Below, one piece after another: positions 25,530-36,708 of a stretch of DNA of 64,000 nt. The stretch is from Arthrobacter sp. NicSoilC5 (GTDB taxonomy: Bacteria > Actinomycetota > Actinomycetes > Actinomycetales > Micrococcaceae), in assembly GCF_019977395.1 (NCBI RefSeq), contig NZ_AP024660.1, positions 744,001 to 808,000 of the forward strand, in the 5' to 3' direction. The notes beneath the pieces were generated by a model. The model searched no databases. It worked only from the letters and a program-made list of their open reading frames with translations, and had not been told where the DNA came from. The translations under genes and the position numbers were made by a program. The first letter of the stretch is position 1. The number at the start of each line of letters is the position of its first letter.

Positions 25530-26132
25530 GTGTTCGGACGTAGAAAAGAAGCGCCCTCGGCGCAGGAAACCATAGACCAGCAGGCAGCGGAGGCAGCGGC
25601 GCGGCAGAACAGTGTGGCGGGCAAGGGCGCCCCGACCCCCACGCGGAAGGCCCAGGAGGCCGCCCGCAAGCGGCCGCTGGTGCCCGAGGACCGCAAGGCC
25701 TCCAAGGCCGCCGAACGCCAGGCCGTGCAGGACCAGCGCCTTAAGATGCGCCGGGCCCTGGACACCGGTGACGAGAAGTTCCTGCCGCTGCGTGACAAGG
25801 GGCCCCAGAAACGCTTCGCCCGCGACTTCGTGGACGCGCGTTTCAATCTCGGGGAATACCTGATGTTCGGTGCGTTGGTGTTCGTGCTGGTGTCCCTGGT
25901 GGTCCCGGCTTCCAGCGACATGATGATCTACGTCCTTGGCGCTTTCTGGGTCATGTTCCTGGCGGTCTTCGTGGACGTCTTCATTCTGTCCCGCAAGCTC
26001 CGCAAGCGCCTGGCGGAAAAGTTCGGGCAGGTGGAGGGCGGCACCGTCTGGTACGGTTCCATGCGGTCCCTGCAGTTTCGGAAGCTGCGGCTGCCCAAGC
26101 CCCAGGTCCAGCGCGGACAGTACCCGGCCTGA
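25530..26132 (+). CDS. DUF3043 family membrane protein
   Basis: This 200-residue actinobacterial protein starts VFGRRKEAPSAQETI, the family's usual start. A highly charged Lys/Arg/Ala-rich cytoplasmic first half (residues 1-90, PTPTRKAQEAARKRPLVPED) is followed by two membrane helices (EYLMFGALVFVLVSLVVPA; MMIYVLGAFWVMFLAVFVDVFIL) and a basic tail. The function is unknown. The GTG start is chosen over a longer upstream frame because of the family N-terminus and the leaderless-type -10. Confidence 0.87.
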   Translation: MFGRRKEAPSAQETIDQQAAEAAARQNSVAGKGAPTPTRKAQEAARKRPLVPEDRKASKAAERQAVQDQRLKMRRALDTGDEKFLPLRDKGPQKRFARDFVDARFNLGEYLMFGALVFVLVSLVVPASSDMMIYVLGAFWVMFLAVFVDVFILSRKLRKRLAEKFGQVEGGTVWYGSMRSLQFRKLRLPKPQVQRGQYPA

Positions 26133-26152
26133 CCCCACAAACTTTAACAACC

Positions 26153-26190
26153 GACACCCCGGCGGAAATACCGCCGGGGTGTCTGGTTTA
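26153..26190. terminator. Intrinsic terminator between DUF3043 and pyrD
   Basis: A 13-bp perfect stem (GACACCCCGGCGG, 5-base loop) is followed by TGGTTTA. It lies between the two converging genes. Confidence 0.85.
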
Positions 26191-26230
26191 TAGCGCCTTT
26201 CCCGTCACGGGAAGCATACGGCAGGGCGCG

Positions 26231-27301
26231 TCAGGACCGCCGCGTCCGCGCAAGCTGCTTGTTGATTCGTGCTGCCCAGAACGGGCCCTCGTAGAGGAAA
26301 GCGGTGTAACCCTGCACCAGGGTCGCGCCGGCGTCGAGCCTGTCCTGGACATCCCGGGCCGACTCCACACCCCCCACCGACACGAGCGTTAGGGCGTCGC
26401 CGGTGGCGTGCTTGAGCCGCTTCAGCACCTCAAGGGAACGCTCCTTCAGGGGAGCGCCGGACAAGCCGCCTGCACCGCATTTCTCCACCTCTTCGGCCGG
26501 CGAGGACAGTCCTGCGCGGGCGATCGTGGTGTTGGTGGCAATGATGCCGTCCAGTTTCAGGTCCAGGGCAAGGCGCGCCACGTCGTCGATGTCCTCGTCG
26601 CTGAGGTCCGGTGCGATCTTAACCAGCAGCGGTACGTGGCGTCCCGCGGCACGGTCAGCTTCCTGTCCTACGGCGGTCAGCAGCGGACGGAGCGTTTCCA
26701 CGTCCTGGAGCAGCCGCAGTCCCGGGGTGTTGGGAGAACTGACGTTGACCACCAGGTAGTCAGCGGCGGGCGCCAGGCTGCGGGCGCTCACCAGGTAGTC
26801 GTCCACGGCGTCGGCAAGTTCCACCACCTTGGTTTTGCCGATGTTGACGCCGATGACCGGACGCACCGCCGGGTAGCGGCGCTGAAGCGCGGCCCGCGCG
26901 GCCTTAAGCCTGGGCGCAACGGCCGAGGCGCCGTCGTTATTGAATCCCATGCGGTTGATGACGGCCCGGTCCTGGACCAGGCGGAACAGCCGCGGTTTTT
27001 CATTGCCCGGCTGTGCCTGCCCGGTGATGGTGCCTACTTCAATGTGCCCGAATCCAAGATCCGTGAGCGCCTCGATGCCGTGCCCTTCCTTGTCAAAGCC
27101 GGCAGCCAACCCGAACGGCGACGGGAAAGTGACGCCAAAAGCGGTGGTCTGCAGGGACGGAGCAGGGGCGGTCAGCTTCTGCAGGACCCGTCCGGCGCCC
27201 GACGCATGCGCGAGACGGATGCCCTTGAATCCGATCTTGTGGGCGCGCTCGGCGTCCATCCATGAAAAGGCCAGCCTGAAGAAAGTGGGATAAACGCGCA
27301 T
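26231..27301 (-). CDS. pyrD: Dihydroorotate dehydrogenase (quinone), class 2
   Basis: This 356-residue flavoprotein oxidises dihydroorotate to orotate in pyrimidine synthesis and passes electrons to menaquinone. The N-terminal [21 protein letters not shown] helices are the membrane-associating segment of class 2 enzymes. The FMN core has [11 protein letters not shown], the catalytic serine region [13 protein letters not shown], and LVSVGGVES. The ATG has GGAGG directly upstream, so the long open frame before it is not coding. It faces the alpha/beta hydrolase gene divergently. Confidence 0.95.
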   Translation of the reverse strand: MRVYPTFFRLAFSWMDAERAHKIGFKGIRLAHASGAGRVLQKLTAPAPSLQTTAFGVTFPSPFGLAAGFDKEGHGIEALTDLGFGHIEVGTITGQAQPGNEKPRLFRLVQDRAVINRMGFNNDGASAVAPRLKAARAALQRRYPAVRPVIGVNIGKTKVVELADAVDDYLVSARSLAPAADYLVVNVSSPNTPGLRLLQDVETLRPLLTAVGQEADRAAGRHVPLLVKIAPDLSDEDIDDVARLALDLKLDGIIATNTTIARAGLSSPAEEVEKCGAGGLSGAPLKERSLEVLKRLKHATGDALTLVSVGGVESARDVQDRLDAGATLVQGYTAFLYEGPFWAARINKQLARTRRS

Positions 27302-27382
27302 GCCTCCAGTTTCCCGTCTTCGGGGGCGCCACACCAAAACGGAGAAGCTGCCCCATGGGCGGCGTGCCCCGGCGCGCCGGTC

Positions 27383-27388
27383 TAGCAT
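27383..27388 (+). promoter_or_regulatory. -10 element for a leaderless alpha/beta hydrolase mRNA
   Basis: TAGCAT ends 6 bases before the ATG. A GAGG in the gap is too close to the start to act as a ribosome-binding site. Confidence 0.45.
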
Positions 27389-27394
27389 GAGGTC

Positions 27395-28360
27395 ATGCAG
27401 TGGCAGCAGGACATCCTGGGCGGGGATTTCGAGTCCCACACTTTCGCGGCCGCCGGCCCCGACGGGGTGGCACGGACGGCAACCCTGGTCCGGCTCCGGC
27501 CGGATCCGGACAGCCGCGTCGCCGACGGCCACCGCCGTGCCGTGCTTTTCCTGCACGGCTGGAGCGATTATTTCTTCAACGTGGACCTGGCGCAGTTCTG
27601 GGCCTCGGCCGGTTACGACTTCTACGCACTGGACATGCACAACCACGGACGGAGCCTGCGCCCCGAGGCTCCGGGCGGTTATGTGGCGGACCTTGCCGCC
27701 TACGACGCCGAAATCGAAGAAGCAGCCCGCATCATCCGCCGGGAGGGTGCGCCCGGACCGTTGGCGCTGATGGGCCATTCCACCGGGGGGCTGGTGGCGG
27801 CCCTGTGGAGCAGCGGGCATCCGGAAGCCGTTTCACTGCTGATCCTGAACAGCCCCTGGCTGGAGATGCACGGGAGTTCGCTGGTGCGGCGCGCCGCGTC
27901 CAGCATGGTCCGTCCCGTGGCCCGCTTCCGCCCGCAGGCGGTTCTCCGGCTCCCGGAGCGAGGCCACTACTGGCGCACCATCAGCAGCGCGGCCGACGGC
28001 GAGTGGCCGGTTGATGAGCGGTACCGGCCCCGCATGGCATTCCCGGTGCGCGCAGGCTGGCTGCGGGCGGTACTCGCCGGGCATGCCCGGGTGGCCCGCG
28101 GCCTGGAAATCGAGGCGCCGATTCTGGTCCTGCTCTCCAAGGGAAGCGCGAACGGCCTGCTCTGGTCCGAGGAAATGCGCCGCACCGATGCCGTCCTGGA
28201 TGTGAATATCATCGGTACCCGCGCACTCACGCTGGGCCGCACGGTGACCATCGAGCGGATTGACGGTGCCCTGCACGACGTCTTCCTCTCGCCGGAGCCG
28301 ATCCGCACCGATGCCTACTCGCGGCTGGCCCGGTGGCTGCGGGCCTACGGGCAGGGCTAA
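27395..28360 (+). CDS. Alpha/beta hydrolase (monoacylglycerol lipase-like)
   Basis: This 321-residue serine hydrolase has an oxyanion region [10 protein letters not shown] (about residue 53), the nucleophile elbow GHSTGG with the catalytic serine near residue 130, and GALHDVF with the likely catalytic histidine near the C-terminus. This fits the monoacylglycerol-lipase/lysophospholipase family; the substrate is unknown. There is no signal peptide. Its stop codon overlaps that of uppS on the opposite strand. Confidence 0.85.
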   Translation: MQWQQDILGGDFESHTFAAAGPDGVARTATLVRLRPDPDSRVADGHRRAVLFLHGWSDYFFNVDLAQFWASAGYDFYALDMHNHGRSLRPEAPGGYVADLAAYDAEIEEAARIIRREGAPGPLALMGHSTGGLVAALWSSGHPEAVSLLILNSPWLEMHGSSLVRRAASSMVRPVARFRPQAVLRLPERGHYWRTISSAADGEWPVDERYRPRMAFPVRAGWLRAVLAGHARVARGLEIEAPILVLLSKGSANGLLWSEEMRRTDAVLDVNIIGTRALTLGRTVTIERIDGALHDVFLSPEPIRTDAYSRLARWLRAYGQG

Positions 28361-29196
28361 CCCGCCTGGGGATCCGCCGGTGCAGGGGCTGCATCAACGG
28401 CACCGCCATACCGGCGGTCCCGCCTGGCATATTCTTCGACGGCGGCCCAGAGGGTCCGCCGGTCAACATCCGGCCACAGCGTGTCCATGAAGACGAACTC
28501 CGCATACGCGGACTGCCAGAGCAGGAAGTTGGACAGCCTCTGCTCCCCCGAACTGCGCAGGAAAAGGTCGACGTCGGGAAGATCGGGCTCATCCAGGTAC
28601 TTCTGGATGGTCCGCTCGGTGATGGCGCCCGGCTTCAGCCTGCCGGCCGCCACGTCTTCGGCAATCGCGGACACGGCGTCGGTGATCTCGGCCCGGCCGC
28701 CGTAGTTAACACACATGGTCAAATTACAGGTGGTATTTGCCACCGTGAACTGCTCGGCCTCCTCCAGTTCCCGGATGACCGAACCCCAGAGGCGCGGCCG
28801 GCGTCCCGCCCAGCGCACCCGGACACCCCAGTCGTCCAGCTGGTTCCGCTGCCTTCGAAGCACGTCCTTGTTAAATCCCATCAGGAAGCGCACCTCCTCC
28901 GGTGAACGCCGCCAGTTTTCGGTGGAGAACGCATAGACGCTGACATATTCGATGCCCAGTTCGATGGCTCCTGCCATGACATCGATCAGCGCGGGCTCCC
29001 CCGCCTTGTGCCCCTCGATCCGCGGCAGCCCGCGCTGGTTGGCCCAGCGGCCGTTGCCGTCCATGACGATTGCCACATGCCGGGGAATGAACTCAGCCGG
29101 GATGGACGGAGCCACCGCACCGGAAGGATGAGGGTAAGGGGCCACCACGGGGTGGGTACGCTTCCGGGGGGCGTTGTTCTTTTTTCCCAGGGCCAC
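28357..29196 (-). CDS. uppS: Isoprenyl transferase (undecaprenyl/decaprenyl diphosphate synthase)
   Basis: This 279-residue cis-prenyltransferase makes the long-chain polyprenyl diphosphate carrier for cell-wall synthesis. The catalytic aspartate is in [17 protein letters not shown] (about residue 50), and the C-terminal [21 protein letters not shown] with FMDTLWPDV is the family signature. About 35 proline- and lysine-rich residues precede the conserved start. The GTG lies 2 bases after the recO stop, so uppS and recO form a coupled operon, a common actinobacterial arrangement. Confidence 0.95.
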   Translation of the reverse strand: MALGKKNNAPRKRTHPVVAPYPHPSGAVAPSIPAEFIPRHVAIVMDGNGRWANQRGLPRIEGHKAGEPALIDVMAGAIELGIEYVSVYAFSTENWRRSPEEVRFLMGFNKDVLRRQRNQLDDWGVRVRWAGRRPRLWGSVIRELEEAEQFTVANTTCNLTMCVNYGGRAEITDAVSAIAEDVAAGRLKPGAITERTIQKYLDEPDLPDVDLFLRSSGEQRLSNFLLWQSAYAEFVFMDTLWPDVDRRTLWAAVEEYARRDRRYGGAVDAAPAPADPQAG

Positions 29197-29198
29197 TG

Positions 29199-29951
29199 TC
29201 AGCTACGCTCCACATGTTTGAGGGACTTCAATACTCGTTCCAAATGCCACTGCAGGTAAGCGGCCACCAGGCCGGCAGCCTCCTTGCGGTGCTGCAGCAA
29301 GGACGCGTCCGCGGTGCTCCAGTCCCCGGTCAGCAGGGCCGCAAGCAGGACCACGGTTTCGGCTGCGGGGGCCGGTGACCCGGGCGGCCGGCACTGTGCA
29401 CAGACCATGCCGCCCAGGGGCGCGGAGAACGCCGTGTGCGGGCCCGGCATGCCGCAGCGGGAGCAGTCGGTGAAGCTGGGGGCCCAGCCGCCGGTGGCCA
29501 GGGCGCGCAGCAGGTAGGAGTCCAGGATGAGGCCCGCCGCATGTTCGTCACGGCTCAGCGCAGCGAGGGCTCCCACCAGCAGGTTGTACTGCGCGGTGCC
29601 GGCCTCGCCGTCCACGTCCGTCAGTTTCTCGGCGGTCTCCGTCATGGCGGCGGCAACCGTGTACCTGCCGTAATCCGCGGCGATGCTTCCGCCGTAGGCC
29701 CCCTTGGCGACGGCCTGCGTGACGATGTCCAGCGTGCGGCCGGAGACCAGTTGCAGGTCTGCCACCATGAAGGGTTCAAGACGGGCACCGAAGCGGCTGC
29801 TGGTGCGGCGCACACCCTTGGCGACGGCGCGGACCTGCCCATGGTGCTTCGTCAGGAGGGTGATGATCCTGTCCGCCTCGCCCAGCTTGTGGGTACGGAG
29901 CACCACGGCGTCGTCCCGGTAGGCCCGGGAGGCAAAAGACTGTTGGACCAC
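29199..29951 (-). CDS. recO: DNA repair protein RecO
   Basis: This 250-residue recombination mediator loads RecA onto SSB-coated single strands with RecR. The N-terminal OB fold ([19 protein letters not shown]) and the helical C-terminal half are recognisable, and the zinc finger CSRCG...CAQC (about residues 165-195) is intact. The GTG start is preceded by GGGAAG. It is the first gene of recO-uppS, after leuA on the same strand. Confidence 0.93.
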   Translation of the reverse strand: MVQQSFASRAYRDDAVVLRTHKLGEADRIITLLTKHHGQVRAVAKGVRRTSSRFGARLEPFMVADLQLVSGRTLDIVTQAVAKGAYGGSIAADYGRYTVAAAMTETAEKLTDVDGEAGTAQYNLLVGALAALSRDEHAAGLILDSYLLRALATGGWAPSFTDCSRCGMPGPHTAFSAPLGGMVCAQCRPPGSPAPAAETVVLLAALLTGDWSTADASLLQHRKEAAGLVAAYLQWHLERVLKSLKHVERS

Positions 29952-29994
29952 GCTCTATCTTCCCATCCTGCCCGGCGGCGCGCTGCCAGGCCAC

Positions 29995-30028
29995 GGTGGT
30001 GCCGCCGGTTGGTCACGGCGGCACCACC
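29995..30028 (-). terminator. Hairpin after leuA
   Basis: A 12-bp perfect stem (GGTGGTGCCGCC) starts 8 bases after the leuA stop. No T-run follows, so termination would need Rho or be partial; recO begins only 44 bases further on. Confidence 0.5.
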
Positions 30029-30036
30029 TGCAGGTA

Positions 30037-31803
<1,767 letters not shown>

Positions 31804-31834
31804 TCAGTGAAAGGGTGGCCGGGCAACACAAACT

Positions 31835-31885
31835 CCGCAGCGAGGGTGGGCCGTGCGCTAGATAGCGTCTGTGGCCTCGCCGCGG
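31835..31885 (-). promoter_or_regulatory. Attenuator hairpin in the leuA leader
   Basis: On the minus strand CCGCGGCGAGG pairs with CCTCGCTGCGG (11 bp, one G-U pair), followed by AGTTTGTGTT. The 5' arm lies immediately after the leucine codons of the leader peptide and the stop codon lies in the loop. A ribosome stalled on the leucine codons would cover the 5' arm and let transcription continue into leuA. This model is inferred from position and pairing. Confidence 0.6.
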
Positions 31886-31914
31886 CAGCTAAGGAGAAGG
31901 AGCTCTGCACGCAC
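31858..31914 (-). CDS. leuA leader peptide (four consecutive Leu codons)
   Basis: This 18-residue reading frame starts with GTG and reads VRAELLLLSCRGEATDAI, with codons CTC CTT CTC CTT in a row. It ends about 80 bases before leuA and overlaps a hairpin. Leucine-rich leader peptides are the classic sensors of attenuation control of leucine genes, and such leaders have been described before leuA in actinobacteria. There is no ribosome-binding site. A TACCCT element ends 6 bases before the GTG, fitting leaderless transcription. A very similar leader precedes leuS in this window. Confidence 0.65.
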   Translation of the reverse strand: MRAELLLLSCRGEATDAI

Positions 31915-31920
31915 ACTTTG

Positions 31921-31926
31921 AGGGTA
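31921..31926 (-). promoter_or_regulatory. -10 candidate for the leuA leader transcript
   Basis: TACCCT on the minus strand ends 6 bases before the GTG of the leader peptide. It is a weak match but has the same spacing as the other leaderless starts in the window. Confidence 0.3.
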
Positions 31927-32029
31927 ACACGGGTGCGTAAGATGAAAGGGCACTACCGTCCGTAAAGTCCAGCATGCAGACGCCTTCCGGTGTTCCGCCC
32001 GGCAGCAGCGTCCCAGCAAAGGAGTTGCA

Positions 32030-33982
32030 GTGCCCATTTCGGGGATCGATCTTTCCACCATTGATCACACAGTCCGGCCGCAGGATGACCTCTACCAGCA
32101 CGTCAACGGCGCGTGGCTGAAGGCCACCGAGATTCCGGATGACCGGCCCCTGGAGGGGACCTTCACCGCCCTGCGTGACGGGTCCGAGATCGCCGTCCGG
32201 GACATCATCGAGGAAGCGGCGGCCAAAGGCGACGACGCCACGGGGATCGAGCGGAAGATCGGCGGGCTGTACAACAGCTTCATGGACGAAGCCACCGTTG
32301 AGGGCAAGGGCATGGAGCCCATCCGCGGGCGGCTCGCGGAGGTTTTCGCCACGACCTCGGTCCCGGAGCTCATTGCCCTGGCGGGCCGGTTGTTCCGCGC
32401 GGACGTGGGCGGGTTGTTCTACATCTATCCCGCCCCTGATGCGGGCAACCCCGACCGGGTCCTGCTGTACACCGGGCAGGGCGGCCTGGGCCTGCCCGAC
32501 GAGTCCTACTACCGGGAAGAGAAGTTCGCCCCGATCGTCGGCGCCTATACGGCGCACGTGGAGAAAATGTTTGAACTGGCCGGACTGGCGGATCCGAAGG
32601 GTGCCGCGAACCGCGTGGTCGGGCTGGAGACAAGGCTCGCATCCCACCACTGGGACAACGTCACCCTCCGGGATCCGCAGAAGACCTACAACCTGAAGAC
32701 GGCAGACGAAGCCACCGCACTCTTCCCCCTCTTCGCCACCTGGTTCGAGGCCGCGGGAATCGACGCTGGCAAGCGCACGGAAATCGTCGTCAGCACCCCA
32801 GACTTCTTTGCCGGCGCCGCCGGGCTCCTGGACGAAGTCCCGGTGGCCACCTGGCAGGAGTGGCTGGCCATGCGCGTCGTCAGCGCGGCGGCGCCGTACC
32901 TGTCCTCCGGGTTCGTGGATGCCAACTTCGCGTTCTACGGCACCACCATCAGCGGCACGCCCCGCAACAAGGACCGGTGGAAGCGCGGAGTGGCCGTCGT
33001 CGAGGCAGGGCTCGGGGAGGCCGTCGGCCAGATCTACGTGGCCCGGCACTTCCCCGAGTCCCACAAGGCACGGATGCAGACCCTGGTGGCGAACCTCATC
33101 GAGGCGTACCGCCGCAGCATCAATGACGTCAGCTGGATGGGCCAGGACACCAAAGCCGAGGCCCTGCGCAAGCTGGAGGCGTTCCGCGCGAAGATCGGCT
33201 ACCCGGACGAGTGGATCGATTACTCGGCCGTGGAGATCGACCCCGACGACCTGCTGGGCAATGTGGAGCGCGCGCACAATGCCGACGTCGACCGTCACCT
33301 TGATGAGGTGGGCAAGCCGGTGGACCGGAACAAGTGGCTGATGACGCCGCAGACGGTCAACGCCTATTACCACCCCATGATGAATGAAATTGTGTTCCCC
33401 GCGGCCATCCTGCAGCCGCCGTTCTTCACCGCCGACGCCGACGACGCCGTGAACTACGGTGGGATTGGGGCCGTGATCGGCCACGAGATCGGACACGGCT
33501 TTGATGACCAGGGTTCACAGTTCGACGGCGGCGGGGCCCTTCGCAACTGGTGGACGGAGCAGGACCGCCGGGCCTTCGAGGCGCTGACGGCCCGCCTGGT
33601 GGCACAGTTCGATGCGCTCTCCCCCACGGCCGCGCCCGGGCACCACGTCAACGGCCGGCTCACGCTCGGCGAGAACATCGGCGACCTGGCAGGGCTGACC
33701 ATCGCCTACAAGGCATACCGGATCAGCCTGGACGGCAAGGAGCCGGAGGTTCTTGACGGCCTGACCGGGGAACAGCGCTTTTTCGCGTCCTGGGCAGCTG
33801 GGTGGCGGCAGGTCATCCGGCAGGAGGAGGCCATCCGGCGGCTTGCCACCGATCCCCACTCCCCCAACGAATTCCGGACCAACGCCATCGCGAGAAACCT
33901 CGACCCGTTCCACGAGGCATTCGATGTTACCGAGGACGACGGAATGTGGATGCCCCCCGCTGAGCGCGTGAGCATCTGGTAG
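32030..33982 (+). CDS. M13 family zinc metallopeptidase (neprilysin/PepO-like)
   Basis: This 650-residue oligopeptidase has zinc-binding VIGHEIGHGFDDQG (HEIGH about residues 484-488) and GENIGDLAG with the third ligand about 60 residues later. The substrate-binding motif NAYYHP is also present. Bacterial M13 enzymes cleave peptides up to about 40 residues. No signal peptide or anchor is visible, so it is probably cytoplasmic. The GTG start is supported by AAAGGAG at the right distance. It is divergent from the leuA leader and ends at a strong bidirectional terminator. Confidence 0.93.
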   Translation: MPISGIDLSTIDHTVRPQDDLYQHVNGAWLKATEIPDDRPLEGTFTALRDGSEIAVRDIIEEAAAKGDDATGIERKIGGLYNSFMDEATVEGKGMEPIRGRLAEVFATTSVPELIALAGRLFRADVGGLFYIYPAPDAGNPDRVLLYTGQGGLGLPDESYYREEKFAPIVGAYTAHVEKMFELAGLADPKGAANRVVGLETRLASHHWDNVTLRDPQKTYNLKTADEATALFPLFATWFEAAGIDAGKRTEIVVSTPDFFAGAAGLLDEVPVATWQEWLAMRVVSAAAPYLSSGFVDANFAFYGTTISGTPRNKDRWKRGVAVVEAGLGEAVGQIYVARHFPESHKARMQTLVANLIEAYRRSINDVSWMGQDTKAEALRKLEAFRAKIGYPDEWIDYSAVEIDPDDLLGNVERAHNADVDRHLDEVGKPVDRNKWLMTPQTVNAYYHPMMNEIVFPAAILQPPFFTADADDAVNYGGIGAVIGHEIGHGFDDQGSQFDGGGALRNWWTEQDRRAFEALTARLVAQFDALSPTAAPGHHVNGRLTLGENIGDLAGLTIAYKAYRISLDGKEPEVLDGLTGEQRFFASWAAGWRQVIRQEEAIRRLATDPHSPNEFRTNAIARNLDPFHEAFDVTEDDGMWMPPAERVSIW

Positions 33983-33991
33983 CTGAACAGC

Positions 33992-34027
33992 AAAAATGGG
34001 CCCCGCCATTGGCGGGGCCCATTTTGT
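33992..34027. terminator. Bidirectional intrinsic terminator
   Basis: AAAAATGGGCCCCGCC pairs with GGCGGGGCCCATTTT across a 3-base loop, giving A- and T-runs on both sides. It separates the converging M13 peptidase and LCP genes. Confidence 0.92.
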
Positions 34028-34064
34028 TGCGGGACAGATTTGTCCGTGCAGGGAAGACCGGCTG

Positions 34065-35651
34065 TTACTGCCGCACGATCAGGTCAGGATTCGCCTGCTG
34101 GCACACCTTGTCCCCTGCCGTCTGGTTCACAATGTCCTGGGGCAAAGCCGCGGCGGCTCCGCCTCCTGCCCCAAAGGCAGTGCCGGTGGTGAAGTCGCTG
34201 CCGACGTACACCTGCACGCCTGCCACGCCCGGAGCAGGGATCATGAGGGTGGCCGGAATTCCCAGCAGCGCCGCCACATCGGCAGCAACGTCGGCAAAGC
34301 CATTGCCGTAATACACCGCGGTCTTGGCCACCGGCTGCGCGAGGAACTGGCCGGTCTGGGCGAAGCCGCCTGCAACCAGCGCCTGGACAAGCTCCTGGGC
34401 ACGGCCGTTGATGCCACTTCCGTTGGCGACGGTCACGGGCTGGATCGCTTTGTTGTAGGGCGGCACGGGCGTCGCCGTCTCAGTGGGGGCAGGAGGTGCT
34501 GCCGTTTCGCTGGGCGACGGTGTGGTGGGCGCGGTGGGATCCGTCAGGTCCACATTCTTGCGCATTGCCGAAAAGAGCTGCGCACCTGCGGGTTCTGCGA
34601 TGACCAGCCTGTTGGGGTCCACGGGCGCCGGTGTGGTGGGCACCGCGACAAACGCCACCTTGCTGATGTCGATGTCCTTGAGCCGATTGCCGATGGTCAG
34701 CAGCGTGGGAACGGACGCAAGACCGTTGTCCACTGTCAGGTTCTGGGTCACGACGTCGGCGATCTTCAGCATTTTCGCGGGGTCGGAGAGGGTCCCGTCG
34801 TCCTTGATCTTTCGGGTCAACGATGAGAGGAAGCCCTGCTGCGCCTTGATGCGGCCCAGGTCGCCGCCGTCGGCAAAGGCATGACGGGTGCGCAGGTAGG
34901 CAAGTGCCATTTCGCCCTGGACGGACGACGTTCCGGCAGGCAGCCGCAGCCGGGAGTCGGGATCATACACCGCGTCGCTGATGCACACATCCACCCCGCC
35001 CACGGCGTTGGACAGTTCCTTCACGGCGTTGAAATCAGCCATCATGAAGTGGTCAACCTGCATGCCGGTGAGCTTGTTGACCGTGTCCACGGCGCAGCCG
35101 ATGCCGGCCTCGCTCATGGCCTCATTGATCATCACGCCGGTGCGGGCAGGGTAGTCCTTGTTGGTCTTCCTGTCCTTGCAGTCCGGAATGTCCACCAGGA
35201 GGTCCCGGGGAAAGCTGATGACGTTGACCCGCTTGTTGTCCTCGGAGATGTCCATCAGCATCATGACGTCCGACTTGCCGTAGCCGGTGGAATCGTCGGC
35301 GGTTCCGTACTCTGAGTTCTTCCCGTCCCGGGTGTCCGAGCCGAGGATCAGGATCTGCAGGCGTCCGGTGGCATCGTTCCCCGGGGACTCGGTGCTTTCG
35401 CCGCCGGCGTTCAGCGGGGCCTTGGAGATGTTGTTCTGGAGCCGGAAGAACCAGAACCCGGCGAACGCGGCAGCCGCCACCAGGACCAGGGCCACCACGC
35501 CGGTGACGGCCTTCAGCCACAGGGGCATGCTGCGCAGGGGGCCAAGGTGCCGTGCGGCACCGACGTCATGGCTGTCCGCGTGACGGGACGCCGGTCCCGG
35601 TCCGGCTGACAAGTCAGCCTCGTTGTCGCGGTTATCGCGGCCTCGACCCAC
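34065..35651 (-). CDS. LCP family protein (LytR-CpsA-Psr) with LytR_C domain
   Basis: This 528-residue membrane-anchored phosphotransferase ligates secondary polymers such as arabinogalactan-like glycans or teichoic acids to peptidoglycan. A cytoplasmic tail is followed by one membrane helix (about residues 47-68, KAVTGVVALVLVAAAAFAGFWFF). The LCP core has LGSDTRDG, KSDVMMLMDI and VISFPRDLLVDIP (phosphopolyprenol-binding arginines), and the C-terminal LytR_C domain lies in PVTVANGSGINGRAQ and beyond. A Pro/Thr-rich linker (about residues 375-405) joins the two. The GTG start has AGAGGAAGG 8 bases upstream. Confidence 0.92.
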   Translation of the reverse strand: MGRGRDNRDNEADLSAGPGPASRHADSHDVGAARHLGPLRSMPLWLKAVTGVVALVLVAAAAFAGFWFFRLQNNISKAPLNAGGESTESPGNDATGRLQILILGSDTRDGKNSEYGTADDSTGYGKSDVMMLMDISEDNKRVNVISFPRDLLVDIPDCKDRKTNKDYPARTGVMINEAMSEAGIGCAVDTVNKLTGMQVDHFMMADFNAVKELSNAVGGVDVCISDAVYDPDSRLRLPAGTSSVQGEMALAYLRTRHAFADGGDLGRIKAQQGFLSSLTRKIKDDGTLSDPAKMLKIADVVTQNLTVDNGLASVPTLLTIGNRLKDIDISKVAFVAVPTTPAPVDPNRLVIAEPAGAQLFSAMRKNVDLTDPTAPTTPSPSETAAPPAPTETATPVPPYNKAIQPVTVANGSGINGRAQELVQALVAGGFAQTGQFLAQPVAKTAVYYGNGFADVAADVAALLGIPATLMIPAPGVAGVQVYVGSDFTTGTAFGAGGGAAAALPQDIVNQTAGDKVCQQANPDLIVRQ

Positions 35652-35748
35652 GTGGTGAACCTTCCTCTAAAAACGAAATCCGGCCCATTTTAGTGGTCCA
35701 GTCTGGAGAACATGCCGGGAACGCCCCTGGGCGAAGCGTTTGTACGGG

Positions 35749-36708
35749 TCAGAAACCCAGTTTGACCAGCTGTTTCGGGTCGCGCTGCCAGTCCTTTGCC
35801 ACCTTGACGTGGAGGTCCAGGTAGATGCGCGTGCCCAGGAGGGCTTCGATGCCCTTGCGGGCGTTGGTGCCGACTTCCCGCAGCCGGGCCCCGCCCTTGC
35901 CAATGATGATGGCTTTCTGGGAGGGACGCTCGACGTAGAGGTTGACGCGCACGTCCAGGAGGGGGTTGTCGTCCGGCCGGTCCTCCCGGGGGACAATTTC
36001 CTCCACCACGACGGCGAGGGAGTGCGGGAGCTCGTCCCGGACCCCTTCCAGGGCTGCTTCGCGGATCAGTTCAGCCACCATTACGGCTTCGGGCTCGTCG
36101 GTCAGTTCCCCGTCCGGATACAGGGGAGGCGACGGCGGCATGTGGCTGATCAGCACGTCGGCGACCGTTTCGACCTGGAAACCGTCGGCAGCGGAAACGG
36201 GAACGATGTCCTTCCAGCCGTCCTCGCCCATCACCTCGCGGCCGAGCGCCGCCACGGCAAGGAGCTGTTCGGTGAGCGCCTGCTTGTCCACCAGGTCAGC
36301 CTTGGTGACGATGGCGATCACAGGTTTGCGGCCGACGGCGGCAAGCTGCGCGGCGATGAACTTGTCACCGGGTCCGATCTTCTCGTTGGCAGGCAGGCAG
36401 AATCCGATGGCGTCCACCTCGGCGAGGGTGTCTGCCACGAGGTCGTTCAGGCGCTTGCCGAGCAGGGTCCGGGGACGGTGCAGGCCCGGTGTGTCCACCA
36501 GGATCAGCTGGGCGTCGTCGCGGTGGACGATGCCGCGGATGGTGTGCCGCGTGGTCTGCGGTTTGGCCGAGGTGATGGCCACCTTCTTGCCCACCAGTGC
36601 GTTGGTCAGGGTGGACTTGCCCGCGTTGGGCCTGCCGACCAGGACGGAAAAACCGGCGCGGAAACCGCCAAAGTCGTCCGGTTCGGCAGCCTTATTTTTC
36701 TTGCTCAC
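35749..36708 (-). CDS. era: GTPase Era
   Basis: This 319-residue essential GTPase acts in 30S subunit maturation. G1 is GRPNAGKST, G3 DTPGLHRP and G4 TKAD; the C-terminal KH domain that binds the 3' end of 16S rRNA has AIIIGKGGARLREVG. I chose the GTG at [12 protein letters not shown]: it has AGGGAG upstream and overlaps the end of the corC-like gene by 17 bases. The operon phoH-ybeY-corC-era is the standard actinobacterial arrangement; YbeY and Era cooperate in 16S rRNA processing. Confidence 0.95.
   Translation of the reverse strand: MSKKNKAAEPDDFGGFRAGFSVLVGRPNAGKSTLTNALVGKKVAITSAKPQTTRHTIRGIVHRDDAQLILVDTPGLHRPRTLLGKRLNDLVADTLAEVDAIGFCLPANEKIGPGDKFIAAQLAAVGRKPVIAIVTKADLVDKQALTEQLLAVAALGREVMGEDGWKDIVPVSAADGFQVETVADVLISHMPPSPPLYPDGELTDEPEAVMVAELIREAALEGVRDELPHSLAVVVEEIVPREDRPDDNPLLDVRVNLYVERPSQKAIIIGKGGARLREVGTNARKGIEALLGTRIYLDLHVKVAKDWQRDPKQLVKLGF

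Noticed and set aside
31889..33496. 535-codon open frame antisense to the M13 peptidase
   Set aside because: The sense strand has the HEIGH zinc motif and a good ribosome-binding site; the antisense product is compositionally typical of a shadow frame.
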